Origin: Opisthorchis felineus
Taxonomy: Eukaryota; Platyhelminthes; Trematoda; Opisthorchiida; Opisthorchiidae
DNA: 64,000 nt
Reading direction: 5' to 3'
NCBI GenBank assembly: GCA_004794785.1
Contig: SJOL01005921.1
Coordinates: 386,558-450,557 of the forward strand
Both the position numbers and the translations under genes were made by a program. Below are positions 24,001-37,400 of the stretch, in pieces. The notes under the pieces were generated by a model. That model made no database searches. It worked only from the letters and a program-made list of their open reading frames with translations, and was not told the origin of the DNA. Numbering within the stretch: position 1 is the first letter of the stretch; every line of letters starts with the position of its first letter.

Positions 24001-27000
24001 GGTGGTTCCCGTAGCAGAAAGTGAAACACGTCAGAGCGTCAACGTAGAATTTGATCACAAAAACAAGCCTGTCTGTTGCTAGTATTCCCACTTTCTAGCA
24101 AATACTTGTAGAATCTTGATAAAATTTAATCGAACGCGATTTGGACGAGCACAGAAAGGACACCTCCTTTGGTGAGCTCCCTTAACCCACCATGCTGGCT
24201 ATGTAAACCATTATGCACTCAACAGCGGGAAAAAGCTGGATTGTCGGATTACGGTCTTCGTTCAGTGCTATGTGCATTATGTGGTGAAGACCTATAACAC
24301 AGATATCTCTGAGCCGTGGTACGTTGCATATGCGTACAAATCTGCCATGGACATGACGGTTACAAAAGCTTATCAACAGCAGGGGTGAAGTTGACTGAAC
24401 CTACCGGATCTTTATCACTGAAATGACAATGATTGCCATCCATACTTATTTCATTCGAGCATACTAGGCCTGTGTGAAATAGACAAGTATAAAATAAAAT
24501 AAAAAAGTAGACAAAGTTCAGTGACAAACCAATAGTGAAATGTACACTGGATGGTTTGGTAAGTGTTTTGGGCTTGAACGTGGTGAGGACCAGCCATTCC
24601 GGACTTGAGAGAACTCCCATAGATTGTTCTTTTTGGAGCATGATCATTGTAAATGCAAAAGTTTGACCCAAATGAGCTTCTGACTAACTGGGACAACCAG
24701 TTGGTTTTTTAATTTTTATCGGACCAGTCACCGCTCTCCCCAGGGCACCTGATAGTCAGATGTCAATTAGGCAAACGAATGTTCGGGTATTTTAGCACAG
24801 CAACGAGAGGACAGAATTGTCCTTATTTGGTCACACCTGAAAGTGTAGCCTGTCCCGTCTATAATTCAAGCCTACAGCAACAATCAATGAAGTGCGATGT
24901 ATTTTTTTACGCAGTAGTGTAAAGCCAGTTCCAGGGAAAACTCGAGACACTAATCCATGACTTTGTTGGGTTTCTATATTTCTATTTGACTGTCCATAGG
25001 ACGTCCAGACGTACAAACTACCAATTCTGATGAATTTTGTCGCATTATTCGGGTGATCCTTTGTTTGTCTAAAAAAAGCGAATCCAGTGGTGCATGGGCT
25101 TTCTGAAATATTTTGATAACTGAACACCCCGACAGAACTCTACACCATTCGATCCCCTGTGAGACCACAAGGGGTGGTTAGTATCTCCAGCCTTATACTC
25201 ACCCATGTAGACGAAACTTCTCTCACTGAACCAGAAACAAATAGGTCACGGATAAATCACCAGCGAAGAATGCTTTCCGAAACAGATACTCATAACGCAC
25301 GGTTACCCAAAAGAGTTCGGCAGTAATCACAAGAAGACTAGACCAATTCTGCTTTCGCCAAATTGAGCTGGATGAGCATCATATAACCTGTTTTAAATAC
25401 CGCCGCAAAATGGCGTCTGTGAATTGCACGAGTCTTTGTGGACTTAAATGATGTAAAACAGAACCGGCAAAAGCTTTGAACAGGACCTTACTTTGTGCAG
25501 TTGGCGTGCCCGCGCTGCATGAAACCTGAGAATTCCGTGTGTTTTTATCTAGTTCAGTATTCATTCCTGAGGAGACAATAAGAGTGAAACAAACGTTTTC
25601 CTACTACAATCCCTTCTAACGGCAAACTTTTCAAAACCATAGAGGTGTGATCTCCTGTCCCTTTCCAAATGTTAACTTGCTCCACAACTCCACATTACAG
25701 TTGACTGGCATTTACAGGTCGAAAAACCCTGATGTATGGCCAATAATGTGCAGGACGCCGAGTCTACATCCTGCCACATGAGCCGACCTCTCTTGGCTGA
25801 AGTGAACTTGCTCCGTAATTTAACCTAGATTGTGCGCGTAAAACCCTTCTTTAGAAGGCACCGCTGATGAAACGTCGAGTGAATATGGAGTGAAGCAACT
25901 TGGAAGCATTCAATGTTCTTATCGAGTTTTGAATAATACTAGCTGTTTTCCTGGTTATGTTAGAATCCACCTTAGCGATGAAATATATTGTCTTGTGGCT
26001 CTCACTCCGGTCTAGTTTGGTAGCGCAAGAGTATTTGCTTGCGGCAACCGAGATAATAGTTGATGTGGATTACGCAGGTTCGTAATGTTCCTTTTAACTG
26101 ACCGAGTCACCGAAAGGCGAAATTAATACATATATGGGCATTTATTCCAAATGAAGGGAAATTTCCGTAGCAAACAATGAGACTGAATCCAATTATTCCT
26201 ATCCGTCGATTGTGCCATGTAGTTACAACAGTCACATCTAAAGTGAAGAAGCATCCACGTGAGTGAGGATTTTGATCTCTCCCAGTGTCCCTTCCGATGT
26301 AGGCTAACAGTGTTAGTTCTAAAGGTAAACATTCCAGAGCTTTCTTCTGTTAACATTTCAAGAGTAAATTTTCGTAGCTCATCGGTGTGATGCTGAATGA
26401 AATTCGATTGAGCAAATTCAAAACCGATTTTCGCTCTCTAGTGCAGAAGAAACTGTCAGTAAGTTTGCTGGTTTGAGAAGTCTTTTTTTCTTCCCATGTG
26501 ACGTTATTGCAGATTCATTAGTTCCAAAGGCGGACAACGGAATTGGGGTTAGAAATTGTTGCGTAGGAGAAGAAGCGTTGGCTTCCGCCTAATTTCAATG
26601 CAAAATATCATAAAAGAAATTAGCTCATGCAGTCTATTAAAATCGACAATATGGATGTAACGTCTGTCCGGTTTTGGAATAGCTATGCCGTCCAATCGAG
26701 TAGTCAGCGTTACAGTATCGTATGAATGTTTGCTATCCAAATACATTCAAGCAAATCTGTGAAATTTTGATCGCCCTTCGTTTGATTGATGGCTCGACAT
26801 AAGGAAAACGAGGTGATCCCATTGGGCACTTCGAGCCCCTTCGATTTGACTTTTTGTGTTTGTCATAATCACTTAAAATTTTCTGGACACCTCCAAGTTA
26901 AATTCTTCCTCCATCTTATTCGAATTTCATTCTCAGTTTGGCTGTAATGACTGTCCTCGTTTTCGAAAACAATAGGTGTTCCGCCAGGATACTGGAGATG

Positions 27001-27267
27001 TTAGGTACCTTCAAGCCAACATAGTATATGAATACCACGTAAGTGTTTACACTTTATTCCTGTTTTGCATGTTTTTGCACGGTTTCCCTAAAGGTTTTGT
27101 TTGATACTGCGATTATAACACCAAAGTAAAATGCTCAGTGAAGATGCTCCATGCAAAGATGTCCAAGAGGGTATCAAGCCTGTAACACGGACGTCGAGTC
27201 TACACGCCCCACAGTGAGCATTTCACTACTTGCGATAAGGCTGATGAAAGTCATGGACAAAGTGCGT
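21086..27267. other. Long gene-free stretch
   Basis: Apart from a short tandem near 21,812 and the foldback arm remnant near 21,206-21,240, I recognise nothing across 6 kb. No splice-bounded coding segment with protein-like composition stands out. Confidence 0.4.
21812..21846. repeat. Short tandem duplication
   Basis: The unit GGTTGGTTGCCCCGG or GGTTTGTTGCCCCGG occurs twice in a row, spaced about 15 bases. Confidence 0.7.
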
Positions 27268-27335
27268 TCAAGTAGGAATAGGGTTGATGAGGGTTCGGGA
27301 AATACGCCCAACCGATGAGCCCCTTGGGCGCGACC
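27268..27335 (+). ncRNA. Hammerhead-family remnant, copy F
   Basis: The upstream arm is clear (GTTCAAGTAGGAATAGGGTT, then GGGAAATACGCCCAACC) and is followed by CCGAUGAG at 27312-27319 and a GCGCGACC segment where GUGAAAC should be. Both core strands are mutated, so this is a dead copy recognised by its arm. Confidence 0.45.
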
Positions 27336-30164
27336 TTATCAGTAATAATAAAAAGCACTTCAACCTCTTGAATATCGTTCCAGCTGGGACATAAAACGGC
27401 TTGTTGGTAACATATTCACTTGAGAAATACTATAAACGAGATTCTGATGACATTCAGCCGAGTCATCCGCCAACAGCGGCTTAATTTTCATACCGATATT
27501 TATCGAAACATGCATGCATTCGATCTACGTGAAAGCTTTATAGGGAAATTTCGAGCTTTTGCCATCATCCTAAAAATTTTGTCGTGGTAATTTATGGAAA
27601 GTTACGAGGTTTTATCCTGAAAATTATGTACAAAGTGGCTTTACTTGTATGTGGATAGTGTGATCGTCTGCGGTAAGTGCACCTCAAATGAACTTAAATT
27701 CGGCCACACTGCGTCATTTTAAACGTTCAAGGAAAGTTATGGATGCCCTCCTCACCAGACACAGGCCACGGGTATTTATAAGTGGTTCAAGATACCGAAG
27801 ATTTGTTCACAAAAGATGAGATGACTGTGACGGGTTTTTCCAGACGATAGCTCGATGCGCTATCGTATAGGATCAATTATAATGACACATTTGTTATAGA
27901 CAGATGCTCTGAGGATGGTTGATCTATTCATGCGAAGTCAGTGCAAACATACGGGCACAGAAAGTGCACACGAAAAAGAAAAAATGTCCGCAAAGTCGGC
28001 TTTGCGACATCTACCCCAGATGTGACCGGCAGATGTCCATAAATGTCATCTTGTTCAGAAAGAAACGTTTAAAACTTCAGCCAATCGACAACACAGAAGC
28101 TACTGATTGCAATGAAATGTGCACTGTGGTGCAACTGGTAAATCATTCAGCTGAAATTATTCTGTGACAAATCTGAACTGTGTGGGAGGAATCCTGGTTT
28201 TAGGTTTCCCGTTCCAGGTGACTTAAGGTGTCTAAGTTATGAGGGAATCCGGCATGTCGGTTTGTTACAACAGACAGTATACATTCTCTATACAACGCAA
28301 CGCTCAGTGTTTCCTACCACTCAGGGAACGCATATAAATTACTTGTACGTTTACGTTTTCTTATAAGTTAACCTTTTCTGGTCGTGCTAGAGTTTACTCA
28401 TTCGCATATTTTCGACGACTAACACCATCCGTCAACCAGAATGTGTAAAGTATATCGCCTTTTTAACTTCATAAACTTGATGTCATGAACTCATTCGATC
28501 TTATTCTTTCCTAAATGTTAGGCGAAGTCATTTCCAAATGTTTGACTGGCTTTCGTAAATCCAGACCACATGGCAAGTTTTCATACAGTAATATTTTCTC
28601 CCAACGGTAAAAAATAACAGTACAAAACGTAATCGAAATTAATGTTACCTACACAGTTCCATGGGTTCACACTAATAACGGAAGATATTCTTCCAGAATC
28701 TTAGCGAAGTCACCGGTCTAAATACCACAATTCAGTCGATCCGTTTAATAAAACCTTACTGAATATTGGTGCACCAGTAAAGCCTCATACTGCTTTAAAA
28801 AAACGCTTTGAATCCTCTGCGCAGGCAATGAGAAAACATCGGCAGCACACGCGGCCATTTTCGGTCAATGTACCGTGTACGTTATGGATAATGGAAGGCC
28901 GTTGATCAGTTCTTTTAGGCAGTCCTGTCCAATTTATGGTTGAAGATTTATGGTTGAGACGACCACTTTATTGATTTATCTTGGTTGACAAGGACAAAAG
29001 CTCACTTTATGCAAATGAGGCAAAGTGGACTAGAGCGCTTTCAGCGCAATCACTTTGGTAGACTGCTTTCAATCAATAAAAAAGGCTAATGTTCCCGAGC
29101 GCCTCCCAAAAAGATCATTCTTTTCATATAGGCCTTGAACCAGAGGAAAGGTCAGGATGATGATGTCGTGCAAAGCGGTGTTGTGCCTATTCTGTCCAGA
29201 GCTTTCACTAAGGCACGTGAACTCCCATTGTTTACTATGTCCACCCTCTCTCTTGAAATGGTTTAAAGAGATTCTCACATGATCGAGGCGCCCACTCAAC
29301 TAAACAATGCTATCTGTGATGAGATGCGGATTCTCGATTTTCCGCATTTTTTGCAGCCAGTTAGTTAGCTTCATGAGAACGGACATGAAGTGGCCGACAG
29401 TACTAATGGTGATGTTCGCTCAAACAATCCAGCTGCTTGATATCTGTACTTTATCACCCGTCAACAATAGTTCCTGATTCTAAGTAACTACAACAAAAGA
29501 CAAGTACAAAGGTATTAAGAAGTGCGAAAACCAAAATTCCTAACAAATTGCCAGTCCGACTGCCTGTAAAGAGTGTTAATTTTCAAACGGATTCATTTGT
29601 TATGCATCCCTAACCTCAGTACCTTCGTTAACTCATAGCAGTCCGCATATTTACATCTTCCACATGCAGTATTCAGTTGAATTTTTTATCTAAAACTTTT
29701 TCTCTCGTATGACGACTAAAAATGTGGTATTATAAAGTAACTCCGATCTAGTACACAACAACCTCTTATCTTCCCAGCCAATACATAGAATTTCGTGCAG
29801 CTTTCGAAAACTCCTTGTATTGTAATGATACAACCGTCGTGTTTTCTCAAGTGAAAGCTTACACTCCGATGGAGAGTTGCATCTTTTTTCATTAGTTTTA
29901 GGTCTTTGCGCGATCTGCAGAATCCACATTCTCATCACACTCTTTTGAACAGAGTTCCCACTGTCCCGGCGCAATTATTCTGATTAGTCCACACGAAAAG
30001 GGGAAGGACTCGTCAGATTAATTTATCGCTTTTTGTGCACATTTTGTATTGCATATATTTCAGCGATATGATTGATGGTAGTATGAGGAGATTTCGGGAT
30101 TTTCGATTGATATTATTTTCTCCCAGTGTTCAACTACTGTTCGGAAGGTTGCGCTTTCGGAACG

Positions 30165-30250
30165 CTCTGAGTTTAGTGAGATGCGCACTGCTGATGATTC
30201 AAGGTAAGGATGAAACATTTCTACAATGTTTCTCTGCTTTACAGCACAGA
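30165..30250 (+). repeat. SINE family 2 tail fragment
   Basis: The order GTGAGATGCGCACTGCTGAT, GATTCAAGGTAAGGATGAAA, then TACAATGTTTCTCTGCTT matches 58869-58955 and, in reverse complement, the tail blocks of the 7.2 kb copy. No tRNA-like head is attached. Confidence 0.55.
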
Positions 30251-32381
30251 TTGGCTTTACTGACCGGACAAACTCCCAAATAAAACGTGATATGATTGCC
30301 ATACTTTATCCTTGGAGAACGTGCAACTTAACTGGTCAGACCATGCACCAGTGATGCACTTGTGTGTGGGGATGGCATTCAAAACTATGCGAAAAACTGG
30401 TCGCTCTAAGGGCTGGGGAAGTAGACTTTTGGCACAATGGAATGGATATTCCAGTGAGTTGGCACAGGTGAGAGTATAGTTAGAATGTAGAAGGGTCGCC
30501 GTAGAGGAAGAGCAATACATCAGAGTGGGCCCTCACCAACCATGAAGATTACATTGATTGTAACTATTTTGAGGTTGTAAGACTGCTGCATCATTTCCTT
30601 TCGTAAGTGATTCCGTCAAAATTCCATTAATTCCCCATACTTTATTAAGACCCGCCTAGGGAATTAAAGTTTCAAATATCGACTTATTTCGATGTACGTC
30701 ACATCTCATAGCACCAGTTCACTTTTCAAAGGTTGACTTGTCTGTTACACTGACAGCGTACAACTCGTTTGCGAGTAAGGCCGAATATTTCACGGAATTT
30801 ATAGATTCTCTTCACTCAGTTCAACCTGTCTCCGAATAGAACGCCAAGAACGGTCGAGACGGAGCTGTCAAAATTTAATCTTGTCCCCAATTCCACCATA
30901 ACTGTTAGTTGACCGCATGCACGGCCCGACTGAGGTTTTCACCAGATGGGCTCGGAACTTCGGGTAAACGAATATCCGTCAACAAGTGGTCGACACATAC
31001 GCATGGGATGAAGAGCTCCCATGCGAATCTCCACCCAATTTCGCGCGGCCGTGACCTACTAGCTGCTTTCGACTCGGTAAGCGATCACGAATGCCGTCTG
31101 CGTGCACAAGTTAACACAGATGCGAGAGTTGGACCTGTTTGTGAGTTTTCTAATCGAACCTCTCGAAGCTAAGTGGGTATCTAACTATAGTTGGGTGCAG
31201 TTAATTGTGCTTGCCTGCCTTTTGGTCGTTCGGATGGACAGGATGACAGACAAGCGAGACGTTATTTGGTGTGTCAGCGAAATATCACTCAACCAACTCC
31301 AAAGCACATCCCGTTTCCTAACCTCACTCCGGCAATCCACTTAATAGAGGTTGTTTTCTCTGCTACTGTGATGAGTGCGCTTGAGGGAGGGTGAGTCGCT
31401 TTTGTACTGGATGCGTTCAGCCAGGCATCGACGCGACCGCCATCAGAAGGAGAAATCAATGGACACCGTGTAAATGAAATCTGGAATTGCACGAATTTAT
31501 GGTTTGATGTGTGTCTGATTTCACTCTGCTTCTTGTAATGTGGCCAAGTAAGTATAAACAGATTACTGGAATTCCTCACAAGCTGATTCCAGTTGCAATC
31601 CTCACTCGACAGAAGGATTGCTTTCGGTCAGAATTTTTATTACTGGATCCCATTTAGGGACAGCTCCCCACAAGACAGAATGTTAGAGATAAAGGTACCT
31701 CTGTAAACAGTAATAAAAGTGAGTAATTTGGGTTTCCCACATTGCCTAAACACGGCCAATAGCTACTAAATGGATATAGCAACCGCATTGTGGAGCTGTT
31801 TAGACAGACGTGAAAATAAACCCATAAAAGGCTATGGGTTTCATTCAACAACGAACATTGAACGATTCCACTTTACCGGACAGCGCCAACACAGTACCAA
31901 TCGACAATAGGTTTCACCCGAAGCTGAGATGCGTTATCATTGGAGAAACATTGGTCAAGTCACAGGAATATTCTGCTTCATATCATTTGGATCCCAGTAC
32001 CATGGTAAAAACAGAAGCTGCACAGTTCTCCCGTTTGAGGTAACTCAACCCGTACAATGGGGAGAAGAGAAAAAGTGGGGCAGTGAATAACGATGGTACT
32101 TTATCGCCATTTACAAGGTAATGACCATAGAGGTGAAATGCCCTCTGGTGTATCGTGCGTTGTACTTTCGCAAAAACCCACCAGTCAAGTTAACTGATAA
32201 AGGCTGTTGGTCAGGTAACAAATCAACAGAGGTGATGAGCTGCTTATTGTGGTTGTCCTATAAAAGGATATTTTTGTTTACTAAAATCGGTTTTGCCCAG
32301 CTGTCCGTTTGAGTACACGTATTATCACTTGGGTAACTTATTCGCGCTCACGTTGGAGAAAACGATGTTCCACAAATAAAC

Positions 32382-32425
32382 AGGAACACTCATGAACTCA
32401 TGAACACTCATACATGAACACTCAC
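32382..32425. repeat. Short imperfect tandem of GAACACTCAT
   Basis: Three copies of a GAACACTCA unit, spaced by ATGAACTCAT or ACAT, form a minisatellite-like cluster of about 44 bases. Confidence 0.75.
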
Positions 32426-33732
32426 ATTGCACACTTCATCAACCCCTGGATGAGTGTAGCTTCCAGCCTGAGTCACGCGAAAATATGACAACTAAGTCTT
32501 ATTATTGAATCAACTCACCCCTGAAAGGAAAGCAGTACTACTCGGCTATTTGTGATTACGTACGCAAGAAGAAAACTTCACGGGGAAACAAAAGAAGATA
32601 TCGACCAGGCTCGCTTATATTGAACCGAGCAGTAATGCCCGGATGATTTATCCATCAGTGACACACTGGTGCTGTGACGCAACACACTTTCTCAGTGTTT
32701 TGACACCGTTACTTGGATGAGACACACGACTCTTGGAGGGCGTAATATTTTGAGTAGTTCGGGTAGTTGAAGGTTACTCATAAAGAAACTTGTCTATTGA
32801 TCTTTTGAACTTTTGTGTTCAGTGTGTTTATTGTATGATACAGTGTATCCGACAATCACGGGGTTTTTCACCTTCCTCTGATATTTCGGCTACATTTTTA
32901 CCAAGACGGACTCGGTTTTCGCACCCAAGCATGGGAGACACAAATTCGCACGCTTGAATGGACTTTAATTTGGCATACCCGAAACAGAGTGCAAAATGAG
33001 GGTAGCAAAAATCAGCCATCGACGGAACCAGCAAGGCACTCTCATAATGCTATCTGTTTCTTTTCATAATTCCAATGCAACGTTTACTTTCAAAATACAT
33101 TAACAGGCTATCAGTGACGTAGGAGAATGAAAAACCTTGGAAATTCCACTTAAGTTTGCCAAACTGAGACTTTGTACAGTTGAAGAGACATGTTTGTAGC
33201 ATCATGTCTGCGTTTGTTGGCAACTATTTGCTTAAAATGCAATACATGAACTATCGCCACGCTAAGTTCAATGATGAATGTTTGAAAGCCAGCCTCATTG
33301 TTGAAATTTCTAACTTGATTCACTAATTTATTCAGATGGTAGGACCTCTCGTTATCACATCGCATTCACTGTGCTAATTTACGATATTGTTCCTCTGGGG
33401 GATAATTGACCAGTACACAAATTACGAAGTCAAACTGGGGGTCCAACCCATTTACGCTGCATTTTTTGCGGAACAGAACCACCTACACCCAAGGAGACCC
33501 GCGTAAGGCTGAAATAAAAAATATTCTGGGCCTTTTGAATGGATCTGCTTAATAATCCTATAGCTTACTAAGTCCTGTCACTGTAGAACACAAGCCTCAT
33601 TAGTCATCCCGGGATGTTCTTCAGACGTTAAGATCCCAACTTCTGCGAAACCATCGCACTATACCGGAGTAGTGCATCAGCTATCCACTTGATTGTGTAC
33701 TACACTGGTCGGGTTGAAGGAGCGGAAGAGGT

Positions 33733-33789
33733 TAGCGAAATACACTCATTTGCAAACAAATTTGGTTTTGCGAGAGACTCACCTGGAAC
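33733..33789 (+). repeat. Solo foldback arm
   Basis: One arm, from TAGCGAAATACACTCATT through AACAAATTTGG to GAGAGACTCACCTGG, is almost identical to the left arm at 7865-7921. No opposing arm follows within the next few hundred bases. Its high identity suggests a younger or better kept copy. Confidence 0.75.
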
Positions 33790-34228
33790 AGAAGAGCAGA
33801 AGAGGTTTTCAGAAATACTGGTGTATACATAGAAGATGGTTCGCATTCCGGTTCTCCTGTAAGCCGCTTTTACCATTACGTTCTAACATATCAGCGACTT
33901 CAACTAACTGGTTACTGTGGGCTCCTAGTTATCTACCTACGCCGTCTCAGGAGTAGCAACAGACAGTAGTGGCAGCCAGACCAGTTTTTTCTTGTATCAC
34001 GCAAGGCAACCGTATGGCCCAACTTTTTTCGAAAAATGTTACATCCGGCTCAGCAGACAGTTTATCGAGGACTCAGAGAACAAGACACAAAATTACTTCA
34101 CGTTGACGAGCCAAAACATCAAGTTCTACTGCATGCTGTGTGAAATGCACTTTACTGAGGTTGTCCCACTTAGTGCTGCTATCTCCATAGCCAGGGCGGT
34201 CCGGTTCTTCTCTGAAGTAATAAATCGT

Positions 34229-34402
34229 TCAGCTGTAACAGCCTTTCGGTGCCTAACTGCCATGCCACCAGAAGGAGGAGGGCTGGGATACTGTCAGTTC
34301 GCCCAACCCCAGACAGGGGAAGTCGAGAGGCAGAGGTCGGGTTCGAACCACGGACCTTCCGTTCAGTAAACTCGCGCTCTAACCACTTAACCATCTTGCC
34401 CG
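34229..34402 (-). repeat. tRNA-derived SINE-like element, family 1, copy 2
   Basis: On the minus strand a tRNA-like head begins at about 34402. It has an A-box-like TGGTTAAGTGGTTAGAGCG and a near-perfect pol III B-box GGTTCGAACCC about 45 bases on. The body continues with the family's shared sequence and ends near AGGCACCGAAAGG. It is the best copy of the three for reading the internal promoter. Translated, it gives a repetitive pseudo-protein that should not be annotated as a gene. Confidence 0.7.
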
Positions 34403-37400
34403 TTAAGAGTAAGGTATTTATCCAAGTACTTTGAAAACTGTATGTACGATCCAACTTTCTGCCACGAAACCAAACATATAAAGCGCGGAAATTTTGCACA
34501 TATAGAAATCCGTGGATTGTGACATCCGTATTGAAGAGTGAAGGACATTTATGCGAAGAACAAAGTCTGCTCAACATTCAAACATGATCCACTGCTCACC
34601 CGGTTCACTGCAATTTTTGCTAGTCTGTGGTAAGATTAATATTGAGGGTAGTGTACATAAACGGGGAAAATGGCTCTTTCTGTCCTCATGATTGTTAGGC
34701 AGCCTGTTGTGAACCTATTCTTGTTTTTGGAATAACGCTTTCATTTTCACCGTTGAATTTACTGCACCGCATTTGTTGTCCCTTCCTGAGATTCTGTGAA
34801 AAACCACCGATGGACCTTGGCCGACACAGCCAAAATCGCAGAAAATGTAGACACAGCGTCCCATTTCTACACTTTTCCGGGTACAGCTATTCTGATACCA
34901 GCGGCACCCTTAATAAGAGTGCAAAACAAGTTACCATACATTATTCAATAAAGTGTACATTACGTCTTGCAAGCTGCGCTCCCGCGCAACCTCTCCTGGT
35001 TTGGCATCAAATCAGTTTGAGCTTGCAGTAAAACGCACACAAAAATACCTTGTGTAATCTTATGCATTTTAGTGTGTCCATAAAGTGGTTATTCCTTGTG
35101 AAGTACGCGGTATCACACACACGAAGTGTTCCAGCACGTCTACAGACACAAACTAACAAGCTAACACGGCTGTGTCTAATGCAGGCGCGTAGCCGTCCGT
35201 CTGTACGCCAGATTTAGCTGGATCCCTAGGTTGGTGGCGGTTGACATAAAAAAAGACGGGTGCGACAACACAAGCAACGATCACTAGACATTTGAAAAAC
35301 CTCTCGATGGAAAGCCCAACAATATACAATATAATAAAATAGATGTCGGCACATAGCAGCACCGTACCATGTACTAGCCTAAATAAGACTGGCGCCCCAG
35401 ACAGTCCGTCCATGGGAGTTGCATGGTTCACAATACCCATGTCCAAAATCTCACGAGTACATGTTCAAACTTCGTGTTTTGTCGATTAAAAACCCAGCAG
35501 GATGAGGACGGCAAATGGCAAAACAAACAAAGACGTTGATCGCTTCCAATAAAACTGGTGTATGTGTTCTGTGGTGTGATAACCGTACATTAGGAAACAA
35601 CCAGAGGATATTGAAAGAGATGATGCGGCGCACGAAGACACGGGACAGATACATGGAGGATGAGGGTTACGGCCGAGAAAAGTGGCGGTACACGAATGGT
35701 TTGCAAACTTCCGAACCGACACTGAATAAAAAACGGCGATTGATATGTAAATCGTGCAACCATGACCACGTAACTATGTAAGCAGGTGGACTGCTTTCGG
35801 AGGGCATCAAAGAATGCATAGCACAATGTGCGTGTGTGGGACAGAGAGAGAAGAAACGAAGGGGTATGTGCAATATCTGATGCATGTGTATAGTCCACAT
35901 CAAAGGCGGTGGGCGAATGTAGGAGCCACTCGAACAGCTTATACATGTTATTAGTTAGAAAGCAAAACAACGTCTGTACAGGATAAGCACCGTATAGGTG
36001 TCAAAAACGTTGACTGAGTTTATTGATGAAACGAGCGACTATAACGCATGCCTCCAATGAAGTAGTCGATGCCTACAAAAGGTAGAGTGGGAAGTGTATC
36101 CGAATAGCAAGGCATAAATGAAGCCTCAATTTGATTTTGTATCCATCTGAAGAGTTATCGCTTTGTAAGCACACCGTGCGTCTCGAAATACGACGATCCG
36201 ATTCAAAATGTCTCGTTATTCGTACAGTCCTCCGTGTTGTGGTTGTCGAATACGCCACATATATCGCAGTACATTCGCTCAGTTAGTTCGATTTTCTGGA
36301 GGGACACGCGTTTCTTCGGGTGCAAAGTGCCATTTTCGACGACTCGGGGACAGTTCTCAGTTTCGTGACTATCAAACACGAGACAGTTATCACACCAAGG
36401 ACGGGGTGGCCTTGGCGCCGGAGCAGCGGCGGGAGTTTTCCTGAAAAGACGAAAAAGTAGAACTCACTAAACGAAATAAGACAATAAGACACATACGAGT
36501 AATGTTCACAGGAATATATAAGAAAACTGGACCATTGAAAACTGAAAGGTTACATAATGGGACCGCGTTAGTGTGAATAAATGTGTGGAATTGGACGCAC
36601 TGTGTAGCCTGAAGACTTATCGGTGTTCAAACCACACGATAAATTAAACTTCCCGAGAATTTAGATGGAGTGATCAAACCCACTACTATGGACTTATTCT
36701 ATAGAACTACCACACCTTTATAGTTTTATAAACTAGGCATTTAGACTTTACGATATAAAATTAAAAACAAATAGGTATCGTCCCAAAAAATCATAGGGAC
36801 CGGTGAATCAATGGTATACACGCCCGAATGAATTTGAACCAGGTCTTGGTTGCACATCTGGCTCAACCTATTCATCAAAGGCATGCTTCGACCTCGCCAA
36901 GCCAGTCACCGCGTACCTTCAAGCCGCTGTCCTCAGGACATACAGTATACGATTCCAGTTATACTGGCACTCTTGCATACGGCTGCAACGAGTTTCCGCA
37001 AAAATGTTTGCGGATGCAACATTTTAATACCAGGCTAGTCAAGAGTTTATCCCGCTTTCGCAACAAAGACAAGATAAGCAGTGCTTCAGGGAGCAAGCCC
37101 ATCCTTCTTCAGGATAGTCGTTGTAAGGTAACTAGTAAGCACTTCTAATTAGTGTTTGAGACATTTCGTTTGTTAAATTCTCCTCATTAGATGAAACTGT
37201 TTTTACTCCTCTAATTCACAATAGGCTGCCCATCTCTCGTTCTGAGTAATGAGCGAAGTGGCCAATGAAGAAATCACCATTATATCTCATATGTTAAACC
37301 GGCACCCTAAACTATCGGCAATATCTCCCAAAAATGGACGATACCTTTGGAAAGGGACGGGATACAACAAAAATGGTTTAGCCGACCCTTTCAACCCAGA

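Larger units (their letters stand above)
27336..33732. other. Long gene-free stretch
   Basis: No supported gene. It contains a SINE-family-2 tail fragment near 30,165 and a short tandem near 32,382. The open frames around 30.9-31.6 kb carry no domain that I recognise. Confidence 0.4.

Noticed and set aside
34229..34402. Functional tRNA gene (strong B-box GGTTCGAACC)
   Set aside because: The A/B boxes sit in a SINE-like repeat. I cannot fold a full acceptor stem and the same sequence recurs with a shared non-tRNA body.
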